The notes beneath the pieces were generated by a model. The model was given only the letters and a program-made list of their open reading frames with translations. It was not told where the DNA came from and did not search any database. Both the position numbers and the translations under genes were made by a program. A stretch of DNA of 9,494 nucleotides from positions 1 through 9,494 of the forward strand of contig CAJXPP010000066.1 of the NCBI GenBank assembly GCA_913058195.1, written 5' to 3'. Positions 1-7,224 of the stretch are shown in pieces. Positions within the stretch are counted from its first letter, which is position 1, and each line of letters begins with the position of its first letter. The stretch is from an uncultured Gammaproteobacteria bacterium (lineage in GTDB: Bacteria > Pseudomonadota > Gammaproteobacteria > Nitrosococcales > Methylophagaceae).

Positions 1-47
1 GAGATCATGCCTAGTCTCGTGGGCTCGGAGATGTGTATAAGAGACAG
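1..47. other. Untrimmed Illumina Nextera i7 adapter (artificial sequence)
   Basis: This stretch is library adapter, not genome. Bases 1-5 match the 3' end of the P7 primer. Bases 6-13 (CATGCCTA) are an 8-base index that matches, from memory, the adapter form of Nextera i7 index N706 (TAGGCATG). Bases 14-28 are the Nextera read-2 primer part, and bases 29-47 are the 19-base Tn5 mosaic end (AGATGTGTATAAGAGACAG). The flhA reading frame meets a TAA at 38-40 inside the adapter, so gene callers are forced to an internal Met at 62. The junction at 47/48 is where the transposase cut the genomic fragment. Confidence 0.98.
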
Positions 48-1234
48 GTCTAATTCCTGGCATGCCGAATATGCCATTCTTAATTCTTGCCATTGCCGGT
101 GGAGTCACAGCATGGACGGTTGCTCAACGCCAAAAACTTGCCGAAGCTGCTGTGTCTATTACGCCTGCTGAAACCGAGGTACCCAAAGAGCAACGAGAAC
201 TTGGCTGGGAAGATTTAAGCCCTGTTGACCCAATTGGTTTAGAGGTAGGTTACCGACTTATTCCATTTGTTGATAAAAATCAGGGTGGTCAATTAATGAA
301 TAGAATCAAAGGGATCCGTAAAAAAATATCTCAAGAATTAGGTTTTTTAATTCCACCCGTTCATATTCGAGATAACTTAGATCTATCACCAACAGCGTAT
401 CAAATCACCCTTTTTGGCGTGACATTTGGTGAGGCTGAGATTCATCCTGAAAGAATGATGGCAATCAACCCTGGTCAAGTTTTTGGCGAATTAGATGGTA
501 TTAAAGGTCAAGATCCTGCCTTTGGCTTAGATGCAGTTTGGATTGAGCCTAGCCAACGTGAGCATGCACAAGCACAAGGCTATACCGTGGTAGATGTAGA
601 TACTGTAATTGCCACGCATTTAAGCAAGATTCTACAAACACATGCACATGATTTATTAGGTCGTGAAGAAGTCCAGCAACTGCTTGATAACTTAAATAAA
701 ACGGCTCCTAAATTAGTAGAGGGTTTAGTACCTGACGCATTACCTTTGGCAACGGTTCAACGTGTATTGCAAAACCTCTTAGAAGAAAATCTTCCTATTC
801 GTGATATTCGCACGATTACTGAAGCTCTGTCAGAACAGGCAGCACGAAACCCAGATGCAGAGGCATTAACAGCTGCAACCCGTATGGCACTTAGCCACTC
901 TATCGTTCAGCATGTTAATGGCATTCAAGCAGATCTACCTATTATTACTTTAGATCCTGAACTGGAACAGATATTGCTTCAAACTCTTCAAGCTACCGGA
1001 GAAGGTGGCGCCAGTTTAGAACCAGGATTAGCAGAAAATATGCATAAAAATTTACAAGACGCGACACAACGACAAGAAATGACAGGTGAGTCTGCCATTT
1101 TAGTTGTTCAAGCTGGACTACGTACTTGGATTTCTCGTTTTATTCGCCACTCAATTCCTAGTCTGAATGTCTTGTCGTATAACGAGATACCTGATAACAA
1201 ACAAATTAGAATCGTTGCTAACGTTGGTCGTTAG
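48..1234 (+). CDS. flhA: Flagellar biosynthesis protein FlhA, C-terminal part (5' end cut by adapter junction)
   Basis: FlhA is the inner-membrane export gate of the flagellar type III secretion system; its cytoplasmic domain docks export chaperones and substrates. About 394 codons of a protein usually near 690-700 residues are present, so the first seven or so membrane segments and the FHIPEP loop are missing. The frame is open from base 48: before the Met at 62 it reads L-I-P-G, giving the family signature PGMPNMPF at the last membrane helix (to about residue 20, counted from the Met at 62). The cytoplasmic domain follows, with the conserved FGLDAVWIEPSQR (154-166) and GREEVQQLLD (200-209), and a normal C-terminus ending NVGR. 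The Met at 62 is internal, not a start. The truncation is a library artefact, not a pseudogene. flhF follows 17 bases downstream. Confidence 0.97.
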
Positions 1235-1251
1235 ACTCTGAGGTCATTATT

Positions 1252-2466
1252 ATGAAAATTAAACGTTTCCAAGCTGCTGATGTTCGTCAAGCCATTAAAG
1301 AAGTAAGAGATGTGCTTGGGCCAGATGCTGTTATCTTATCCAATAATCGAGTAGACGGTGGCGTAGAAATAGTTGCTGCAACAGATTATGACGAATCACA
1401 ATTCAAACAACAAATGCAACCGCATCAAGCTGAAGTAAAACAAGAGACCAAGGTTGAAATAAATCCTTCTGTAAATGCTCCTGTACAACAGCCTCAATTT
1501 GAACAAGCGACAGCATCACAAAATGTATGGTCACAAGAACCGACATTAATCCAAATGCGAAAAGAAATTTCTGGTTTGCGTGATATGTTGCAAAATCAAC
1601 TTTCTGATCTCACTTGGAAAGATATGGAGCGTAATAGCCCAACCCAAGTACAAGTATTACAGCGTCATTTACAAATGGGTATTCAGGTTGATTTAGCCAA
1701 AAAGATCACAGCACAAACCAAAGGTATCGATGACATTGATATGGCTTGGCGTCAATCACTAGGCATGCTTGCTAGTGAAATAGAGGTGTATGATGACGAT
1801 ATTATAAGTAGAGGTGGTATTTGCGCACTTGTTGGCCCGACCGGGGTAGGTAAAACAACAACCGTCGCAAAAATTGCTGCGCGTTGTGCCTTAAAACATG
1901 GTGCTAAAAATGTTGCTCTAATAACCACAGATTGTTATCGCATCGGAGGTCAAGAGCAGTTACGTACTTATGCACGAATTCTTGGCGTGCCTGTACGTGT
2001 CGCTAAAACGCATGAGGACTTAGCTACCGCTCTAAATGACTTGCTCGATCGTCGCTTTATTTTGATTGATACAGCAGGTATGAATCAACGTGATGTGCAG
2101 TTAGCTGAGAAATTCGCTGTGCTAAAACAACAATCTCCTAAAATAAAAAATTACTTAACTGTGTCAGCAACCACCCAAGCAAGTGGCCTAAATGATATTA
2201 TTAACACCTTTTCAAATCTTGATTTAAGTGGTTGTATTTTGACTAAGATAGACGAAACTAGTAGCCTCGGCGGTGCAATCTCAGCATTAATCCGCCATAG
2301 ATTACCGCTAGCGTATGTATGTAACGGCCAGCAAGTACCTGAAGATTTCGGCCTTGCACGTCCCAATACACTAGTTAAACAAGCGAGTGATTTAATGAAC
2401 GAAGAACAATTACAAATGGATCCTCAAAGTTTATCCACTTATGGAGGAATGGCCGCCTATGGCTAA
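1252..2466 (+). CDS. flhF: Flagellar biosynthesis regulator FlhF (SRP-type GTPase)
   Basis: FlhF is a signal-recognition-particle-like (SIMIBI) GTPase that marks the cell pole for flagellar assembly. The 404-residue protein has the family's three parts: a short conserved N-terminal segment (MKIKRFQAADVRQAI), a variable Gln-rich linker (about 50-100), and the N and G domains (about 125-390). GTPase motifs are intact: P-loop GPTGVGKT (195-202), TTDCYRIGGQEQL (225-237), DTAGM (273-277) and TKID (331-334) with ETSSLGGA just after. The ATG is supported by a GAGG Shine-Dalgarno at 1240-1243, eight bases upstream. The last 8 bases overlap flhG, which suggests translational coupling with the partner that stimulates its GTPase. 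Confidence 0.97.
   Translation: MKIKRFQAADVRQAIKEVRDVLGPDAVILSNNRVDGGVEIVAATDYDESQFKQQMQPHQAEVKQETKVEINPSVNAPVQQPQFEQATASQNVWSQEPTLIQMRKEISGLRDMLQNQLSDLTWKDMERNSPTQVQVLQRHLQMGIQVDLAKKITAQTKGIDDIDMAWRQSLGMLASEIEVYDDDIISRGGICALVGPTGVGKTTTVAKIAARCALKHGAKNVALITTDCYRIGGQEQLRTYARILGVPVRVAKTHEDLATALNDLLDRRFILIDTAGMNQRDVQLAEKFAVLKQQSPKIKNYLTVSATTQASGLNDIINTFSNLDLSGCILTKIDETSSLGGAISALIRHRLPLAYVCNGQQVPEDFGLARPNTLVKQASDLMNEEQLQMDPQSLSTYGGMAAYG
2443..2447 (+). promoter_or_regulatory. Shine-Dalgarno deciding the flhG start
   Basis: GGAGG lies inside the last codons of flhF, 11 bases before the ATG at 2459. It cannot serve the upstream in-frame ATG at 2441, which overlaps it and has no purine-rich site before it. 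This favours 2459 over 2441 as the flhG start. Confidence 0.65.
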
Positions 2467-3322
2467 TGATCAAGCCCATGGCCTTAGACAAATGACTAAT
2501 ACAGCTCGCCCAGTCAAAGTTATTGCTGTAGCGAGTGGTAAAGGTGGTGTTGGTAAAACTAATATCACTGTTAATTTAGGCACAGCATTAGCAGCTCAAG
2601 GTAAGCAGGTATTATTACTTGATGCCGATCTTGGTCTAGCCAATATTGATGTCATGCTTGGTCTTCATCCTCAGTACAATTTATTGCATGTCTTAGATGG
2701 CAGTAAAACACTTGAAGAAATTATCGTTGAAGGTCCTCACGGATTAAAAGTTATCCCTGCTGCATCAGGTGTTCAGAAAATGGCTGAACTTAGTCCTGCT
2801 GAACATGCGGGTTTGATTCAAGCCTTTAGTGAAATGGATCAACATATTGATATCTTACTTATTGATAGTGCAGCTGGCATTGCCGACAGCGTGGTTAGCT
2901 TCACTCGCGCAGCACAAGAAGTAATAGTGGTGGTATGTGATGAGCCAGCTTCTATTACTGATGCATACGCTTTTATAAAATTACTAAGTCGCGAATATGA
3001 TGTTGCTCATTTTCATATCATCGCTAATATGGCACCAAATATTCAAGAAGGTCGTGAGCTATTTAATAAAATTTCGCTTGTCTGTGACCGTTTTCTAGAT
3101 GTCTCGCTTGATTTTATGGGTATCGTTCCCTTTGATAATGACTTACGTCGTGCAGTAAAAAAACAGCGGGCTGTGGTTGAATACATACCTAGAAGTAAGT
3201 CCGCTATAGCATTTACACATTTAGCAAAAAAAGTAGACCATTGGCCAGTACAAAAGCAACCTAGGGGCCATATGGAATTTTTTATTGAACGGCTCATTCA
3301 AGCAAGTTTGGACATTGCCTAG
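2459..3322 (+). CDS. flhG: Flagellar number regulator FlhG/FleN (MinD/ParA-family ATPase)
   Basis: FlhG (FleN in Pseudomonas) is a MinD-like ATPase that limits flagellar number, antagonises the FleQ/FlrA activator and stimulates FlhF GTPase. From the ATG at 2459 it has 287 residues: deviant Walker A KGGVGKT (28-34), switch I region DADLGLAN (55-62), Walker B/switch II LLIDSAAG (133-140), and a C-terminal amphipathic segment (about 271-287, MEFFIERLIQASL) like the membrane-targeting helix of this family. The N-terminus carries DQAHGLR (4-10), which matches the DQAxxLR motif known to activate FlhF. An ATG at 2441 would add six residues (MEEWPP) but has no ribosome binding site. It overlaps flhF by 8 bases, and its stop directly abuts the first possible fliA start. 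Seven A's at 3157-3163 leave the frame intact. Confidence 0.96.
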   Translation: MANDQAHGLRQMTNTARPVKVIAVASGKGGVGKTNITVNLGTALAAQGKQVLLLDADLGLANIDVMLGLHPQYNLLHVLDGSKTLEEIIVEGPHGLKVIPAASGVQKMAELSPAEHAGLIQAFSEMDQHIDILLIDSAAGIADSVVSFTRAAQEVIVVVCDEPASITDAYAFIKLLSREYDVAHFHIIANMAPNIQEGRELFNKISLVCDRFLDVSLDFMGIVPFDNDLRRAVKKQRAVVEYIPRSKSAIAFTHLAKKVDHWPVQKQPRGHMEFFIERLIQASLDIA

Positions 3323-4057
3323 ATGAAGTCAGGCGTAGCTATGTATAGTCAATCAGCTGAGTCAAACAAAGCTCTGACCGAGCTTGTTGAGCAGCATGCT
3401 ACCCTCGTTAAACGCATTGCTTACCACCTAATTGCACGCCTCCCACACACTGTTGATGTTGATGATCTAATTCAAGCAGGTATGATGGGATTGCTTGATG
3501 CTGCTAACCATTATAATGCCAGCCAAGGTGCTAGTTTTGAAACCTATGCAGGAATCAGAATTCGAGGCTCAATGCTTGATGAAATTCGTAGAAATGATTG
3601 GGCACCACGATCTGTTCATAAAAAAGCACGTGAAATAGCTGATGTAATAAAGGTTATTGAGCAACAACTAGGCCGTCACGCTCATGATTATGAAATAGCT
3701 AAAGCCTTAAATATTAGTTTAGAAGAATATCATCAACAATTACATAACTCTTCAGGCCACCAAGTATTTAGTCTTGATGAGTTTAATGATAGTGATGAAA
3801 CGCATGCCCAACCGATAACGTCGGAATTATCAGGGCCTGTCGACACGCTTCAAACTGATAATTTTGAATCTGCACTGGCACAAGCAATAAAAACACTCCC
3901 AGAGCGTGAACGTATACTAATGGGATTGTACTATAATGAAGAATTGAACTTAAAAGAAATAGGCGAAGTCTTAGGCGTCAGTGAATCTCGTGTCAGCCAA
4001 CTGCACAGTCAAACAGTGATTCGACTTCGCTCCAAATTAGATGATTGGCTAAATTGA
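3323..4057 (+). CDS. fliA: RNA polymerase sigma-28 factor FliA
   Basis: FliA directs RNA polymerase to late (class III/IV) flagellar and chemotaxis promoters and is held by the anti-sigma factor FlgM until the hook is complete. The 244 residues contain region 2 (about 23-95; VDVDDLIQAGMMGLLDAA, SFETYAGIRIRGSMLDEIR, then NDWAPRSV), region 3 (about 96-150) and region 4 (about 182-240), with a helix-turn-helix around LKEIGEVLGVSESRVSQL. The start is uncertain: the ATG at 3323 directly follows the flhG stop (GGA at 3310-3312 as a weak site), while the ATG at 3341 (AGG at 3331-3333, 7-base spacing) gives the common family N-terminus MYS/MYT. Either fits. It lies between the FlhF/FlhG genes and the chemotaxis genes, its usual place in polar flagellates. 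Confidence 0.96.
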   Translation: MKSGVAMYSQSAESNKALTELVEQHATLVKRIAYHLIARLPHTVDVDDLIQAGMMGLLDAANHYNASQGASFETYAGIRIRGSMLDEIRRNDWAPRSVHKKAREIADVIKVIEQQLGRHAHDYEIAKALNISLEEYHQQLHNSSGHQVFSLDEFNDSDETHAQPITSELSGPVDTLQTDNFESALAQAIKTLPERERILMGLYYNEELNLKEIGEVLGVSESRVSQLHSQTVIRLRSKLDDWLN

Positions 4058-4064
4058 ACATAGT

Positions 4065-4071
4065 AAGGGGG
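4065..4071 (+). promoter_or_regulatory. Strong Shine-Dalgarno that selects a TTG start for cheY
   Basis: AAGGGGG sits 8 bases before the TTG at 4080 and 20 bases before the first in-frame ATG at 4092. The spacing supports TTG as the initiation codon. It lies in the 22-base fliA-cheY gap, the longest untranslated gap in the cluster. Confidence 0.75.
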
Positions 4072-4079
4072 ATATAATC

Positions 4080-4469
4080 TTGGATAAAAACATGAAAATT
4101 CTAGTTGTGGATGATTTTTCAACCATGAGACGAATTATAAAAAATTTACTGCGAGACTTAGGCTTTAATAACACCGTAGAAGCAGATGATGGCTTAACGG
4201 CTTTGCCAATATTGCAAGCAGGAGGGATTGATTTCCTCGTCACTGACTGGAATATGCCTGGAATGCAGGGGATTGATTTACTTAAAGCGGTTCGTGCTGA
4301 TGAAAATTTGTCTACTATTCCAGTTTTGATGGTAACGGCAGAAACAAAACGTGAGCAAATTATTGTTGCAGCACAAGCAGGCGTAAATGGTTACGTTGTT
4401 AAACCATTTACAGCTGCTACACTGAAGGAAAAAATCGATAAGATTTTTGAACGTATCGACGCACAATAA
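4080..4469 (+). CDS. cheY: Chemotaxis response regulator CheY
   Basis: CheY is a single-domain receiver that, once phosphorylated by CheA, binds FliM at the flagellar switch and changes motor rotation. The 129 residues are one receiver domain: acidic pair D11/D12, phospho-acceptor D56 (in VTDWNMPGM), T86, aromatic Y105 and K108 (KPF). It carries the FSTMRRIIKNLLRDLGF and AAQAGVNGYVVKPFTA blocks typical of flagellar-operon CheY in Pseudomonas and Vibrio, which argues against a generic response regulator. The start is a TTG chosen by the AAGGGGG at 4065-4071; the resulting N-terminus (DKNMKIL) resembles Vibrio CheY3. An ATG at 4092 would remove four residues. Next to cheZ, its phosphatase. Confidence 0.97.
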   Translation: MDKNMKILVVDDFSTMRRIIKNLLRDLGFNNTVEADDGLTALPILQAGGIDFLVTDWNMPGMQGIDLLKAVRADENLSTIPVLMVTAETKREQIIVAAQAGVNGYVVKPFTAATLKEKIDKIFERIDAQ

Positions 4470-4484
4470 TTACAAAGGTACAGC

Positions 4485-5219
4485 ATGGATATTAATAAAA
4501 CAGAACAAATTGAAGCTGCACGAGCCTTAATCATTGCTTTGGAGTCTGACGACGAACAACAAGCGAAGCAACAGCTTATTATCTTAACTCAATCACAAGA
4601 AAGTGAACTATTCCATGAGGTCGGTAAGCTTACTCGAGAATTACATGAGTCCATGAGTAATTTCAATGTTGACTCTCGCTTAGTCGACTTGACAAAAAAT
4701 GATATGCCCAATACCCGGGAACGCCTTAACTACGTTATTACAACGACAGAAGACGCTGCCCATAAAACCTTAGGTTTTATTGATCAGACTTTACCCCTTG
4801 CATCTGATCTCAAACAAACCGCTGAAAAGATCAATCAAAGTTGGCATCGTTTTCGCATGAAAGAAATGTCTGCTGATGAATTCCGCTCTTTAAGTAAAGA
4901 AATTGAAATATATTTGCCTGAAGTAACTCGTCACTCTGAACAGATTCATGCCAATTTATCTGAAATGATGCTGGCACAAGGTTTTCAAGATCTCACCGGA
5001 CAAGTTATTCGCCAAGTAATTAACTTAGTGGAAGAAGTAGAGAACAATTTAGTACAACTCGTCAAATTAGCTAGCAAGCACCGTGATGAAGAACCAAAGA
5101 AAGATAAACAGGTTGATGCAATTAAGGCCGAAGGCCCGCAGATTAATGCCGCAGACAACCCCAATGTTATGAATGATCAAGATGAGGTCGATGATTTGTT
5201 ATCAAGTCTGGGCTTCTAA
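4485..5219 (+). CDS. cheZ: CheY-P phosphatase CheZ
   Basis: CheZ speeds dephosphorylation of CheY-P and so ends the motor-switching signal. The 244-residue protein is mostly helical, as expected for the long four-helix-bundle dimer. The family signature is MLAQGFQDLTGQVI (162-175); D169 and Q173 align with E. coli D143 and Q147, the glutamine that enters the CheY active site. A polar, charged linker (about 198-230) leads to the C-terminal CheY-docking tail DEVDDLLSSLGF (233-244), also intact. The ATG has AAAGG at 4473-4477 seven bases upstream. It lies 15 bases after cheY and 12 before cheA, so enzyme, substrate and kinase are co-expressed. CheZ is mainly a beta/gammaproteobacterial protein, which helps place the organism. 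Confidence 0.97.
   Translation: MDINKTEQIEAARALIIALESDDEQQAKQQLIILTQSQESELFHEVGKLTRELHESMSNFNVDSRLVDLTKNDMPNTRERLNYVITTTEDAAHKTLGFIDQTLPLASDLKQTAEKINQSWHRFRMKEMSADEFRSLSKEIEIYLPEVTRHSEQIHANLSEMMLAQGFQDLTGQVIRQVINLVEEVENNLVQLVKLASKHRDEEPKKDKQVDAIKAEGPQINAADNPNVMNDQDEVDDLLSSLGF
5181..5216 (+). other. CheZ C-terminal CheY-docking peptide
   Basis: Encodes DEVDDLLSSLGF (CheZ 233-244), joined to the catalytic helices by a low-complexity charged linker. In CheZ generally this terminal helix docks on the CheY alpha4-beta5-alpha5 surface. It is listed separately because its core, D-E-[VF]-[DE]-[DA]-L-L-x-x-L, recurs twice in the linker of the adjacent CheA. Confidence 0.8.
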
Positions 5220-5231
5220 AGGATAACAACG

Positions 5232-7217
5232 ATGGCGTTAGATACTGATGATGAAATCCTGCAGGACTTTTTAGTCGAAGCAGAGGAAATATTAGAAGGC
5301 TTAAATGAGCAACTGGTTCAGCTTGAAACTCAACCTGAAGATAGTGACCTACTAAACTCTATTTTCCGTGGATTTCATACAATTAAAGGTGGCGCAGGTT
5401 TCTTAAGCCTAGATGCCATGGTCGCATTATGCCATAAATGCGAAGATCTATTTAACCTTTTGCGCCAGGGTGATCGTAGAGTGGATGCTAATATGATGGA
5501 TACCTTTCTTAAGGTACTCGATATATTAAATACCATGTTTGAAGAAACAAAATCGGGTGAATTTCCAACAGCAGCCGATCCTGCAGTTCTTGAACAACTG
5601 GCCAATTACCTTAACCCTAATGTAGCAGCAGAACCAGCTGCCCCTGAACCGACTCCGGAAGTAGTCATATCTCAACCTGCCGGAGATAATGACGATATAA
5701 CTGATGATGAGTTCGAGGCATTACTGAATCAACTACATGGTGAAAGCGCCCCAGGGAAAGCTACTCCAGATCCAGTAACACCTGCCCCTGCCGCCGCTCC
5801 TGCTGATAACGATGATATTTCCGAAGATGAATTTGAAGCATTATTGGATGAATTGCAAGGCAAAAAGAAATCTATAGCAACAGAGAAACCTCAACCAGTC
5901 GAACCGAGTAAACCAGAGCCTGTAGCTTCTGCCCCTGCTGAAAAAGTTGAGCCTGTTATTGCACCTAAGCCATCCCCAGAAGCAAAAGCATCTCCTGTGG
6001 CAAAAAACGAATCGCCGGCAAAACCTGCCGCTGCTGTTAAACCAGCGGAAACAACTGTCCGCGTTGATACAGCTCGCTTAGATGACATTATGAATATGGT
6101 CGGGGAACTCGTTCTTGTTCGCAATAGAATAAGTACATTAGAAACAGCTACCGAAGATGAAGAAATGTCTAAAGCAGTCAGTAACTTAGCAGTTGTTACT
6201 GGTGACTTACAAACTGCGGTAATGAAAACTCGAATGCAGCCGATCAAAAAGGTATTTGGTCGCTTTCCACGCGTTGTACGTGACTTAGCTCGTACTTTGA
6301 AAAAAGATATCAATCTTGAGTTACGCGGCGAAGAAACAGATTTAGATAAAAACTTGGTTGAAGCGCTAGCTGATCCTTTAGTCCATTTAGTTAGAAATGC
6401 AGTTGACCACGGTGTTGAAATGCCCGACGTTCGCGTGGCTGCAGGCAAAGCTAGTCAAGGACAGATCATTTTAGGTGCGGCGCAAGAAGGTGACCATATT
6501 TTGCTGACTATCTCTGATGATGGAGCAGGTATGGATGCCGATGTTCTGCGACAAAAAGCAGTCGAAAAAGGCATGATGGATGAAGAAGCTGCATCTCGAA
6601 TCTCTGATGCAGAAAGCTATGCCCTTATATTTGCACCTGGCTTCTCCATGAAACAAGAAATATCTGATATTTCAGGCCGTGGCGTAGGCATGGATGTAGT
6701 GAAAACAAGTATCTCCAAACTGAATGGTGTTATCGACATTCAATCAGAAATAGGAGTAGGTACAACTCTTTCTATCAAAGTCCCGCTCACACTCGCCATT
6801 ATGCCAACACTGATGGTCATGCTGGGTGACCAAATATTTGCATTCCCATTAGTAAGCGTTAATGAAATTTTCCACTTAGACCTATCCAAAACGAATGTGG
6901 TCGATGGTCAACAAACCATTATGGTTAGAAATAAAACCTTACCTCTTTTCTATCTAAGAAAATGGCTAACCAAGACCTTTAATGACACAGGAAAACCTGA
7001 GATTGAACATGTTGTTGTCGTTAATGTTGGCACGCGACGAGTCGGTTTTGTTGTCGATCAACTAATTGGTCAAGAAGAAGTTGTTATCAAACCTTTAGGT
7101 GCTTTATTACAAGGTACAAAAGGCCTTGCAGGTGCTACAATTACGGGCGATGGGCGGATCTCACTTATTCTAGACTTCCCTGAATTAATGGCTACTTACG
7201 CTAATAGAGGATATTAG
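5232..7217 (+). CDS. cheA: Chemotaxis histidine kinase CheA
   Basis: CheA autophosphorylates under control of chemoreceptors and CheW, then passes phosphate to CheY and CheB. Domains in the 661 residues: P1/HPt (about 1-128) with phospho-accepting H49 in FHTIKGGAGFLSL; an Ala/Pro/Glu-rich linker (about 130-272) with no recognisable globular P2; P3 dimerisation (about 273-340, from VRVDTARLDDIMNMVGELV); P4 ATPase (about 341-515) with N box HLVRNAVDHG (N389), G1 DDGAGMD (429-435), F-box-like FAPGFS and G2 GRGVGMDVV; and P5, the CheW-like domain (about 520-655). The linker carries two near-identical 19-residue motifs at 152-170 and 192-210. The start ATG has AAGGA at 5219-5223, eight bases upstream. 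All catalytic motifs are intact. Confidence 0.98.
   Translation: MALDTDDEILQDFLVEAEEILEGLNEQLVQLETQPEDSDLLNSIFRGFHTIKGGAGFLSLDAMVALCHKCEDLFNLLRQGDRRVDANMMDTFLKVLDILNTMFEETKSGEFPTAADPAVLEQLANYLNPNVAAEPAAPEPTPEVVISQPAGDNDDITDDEFEALLNQLHGESAPGKATPDPVTPAPAAAPADNDDISEDEFEALLDELQGKKKSIATEKPQPVEPSKPEPVASAPAEKVEPVIAPKPSPEAKASPVAKNESPAKPAAAVKPAETTVRVDTARLDDIMNMVGELVLVRNRISTLETATEDEEMSKAVSNLAVVTGDLQTAVMKTRMQPIKKVFGRFPRVVRDLARTLKKDINLELRGEETDLDKNLVEALADPLVHLVRNAVDHGVEMPDVRVAAGKASQGQIILGAAQEGDHILLTISDDGAGMDADVLRQKAVEKGMMDEEAASRISDAESYALIFAPGFSMKQEISDISGRGVGMDVVKTSISKLNGVIDIQSEIGVGTTLSIKVPLTLAIMPTLMVMLGDQIFAFPLVSVNEIFHLDLSKTNVVDGQQTIMVRNKTLPLFYLRKWLTKTFNDTGKPEIEHVVVVNVGTRRVGFVVDQLIGQEEVVIKPLGALLQGTKGLAGATITGDGRISLILDFPELMATYANRGY
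5685..5741 (+). repeat. CheA linker motif, copy 1 (candidate CheY-binding peptide)
   Basis: Encodes CheA 152-170, DNDDITDDEFEALLNQLHG. It matches copy 2 at 14 of 19 residues and starts exactly 40 residues before it, between Ala/Pro-rich stretches. The core DEFEALLxxL resembles the CheZ tail (DEVDDLLSSL) and the FliM N-terminal EIDALL peptide. CheY binding is an inference from this resemblance. Confidence 0.8.
5805..5861 (+). repeat. CheA linker motif, copy 2 (candidate CheY-binding peptide)
   Basis: Encodes CheA 192-210, DNDDISEDEFEALLDELQG. Of the 14 residues it shares with copy 1, nine use a different codon, so the peptide rather than the DNA has been kept. It is followed by a lysine-rich stretch (KKK at 211-213) and more Pro/Ala/Glu linker before P3. 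Confidence 0.8.
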
Positions 7218-7224
7218 GTTCCCT

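Noticed and set aside
29..47. Tn5 mosaic end as evidence of a natural transposon insertion in flhA
   Set aside because: It is attached to Illumina read-2, index and P7 sequence, so it comes from tagmentation library preparation.
62..64. ATG at 62 as the start of a short 390-residue protein
   Set aside because: The frame is open from base 48 and reads LIPG before this Met, matching the conserved FlhA PGMP motif. It is an internal Met exposed by the adapter stop at 38-40.
4058..4079. Possible FliA (sigma-28) promoter between fliA and cheY
   Set aside because: The 22-base gap holds a ribosome binding site but nothing like the TAAA-N15-GCCGATAA pattern. It is too short for a full promoter, and I found no convincing one in the end of fliA.
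4972..4987. Sigma-54-like sequence TGGCAC-N5-TTTCA inside cheZ
   Set aside because: The -12 element lacks the essential GC pair, and the bases encode the conserved CheZ AQGFQ motif, so codon content explains the match.
5891..6448. Minus-strand open frame of 185 codons opposite cheA
   Set aside because: It lies fully inside cheA, reads as a low-complexity Ser/Thr/Ala-rich product, has no family resemblance, and the plus strand encodes well-conserved CheA there. The other minus-strand frames in the window are shadows for the same reason.
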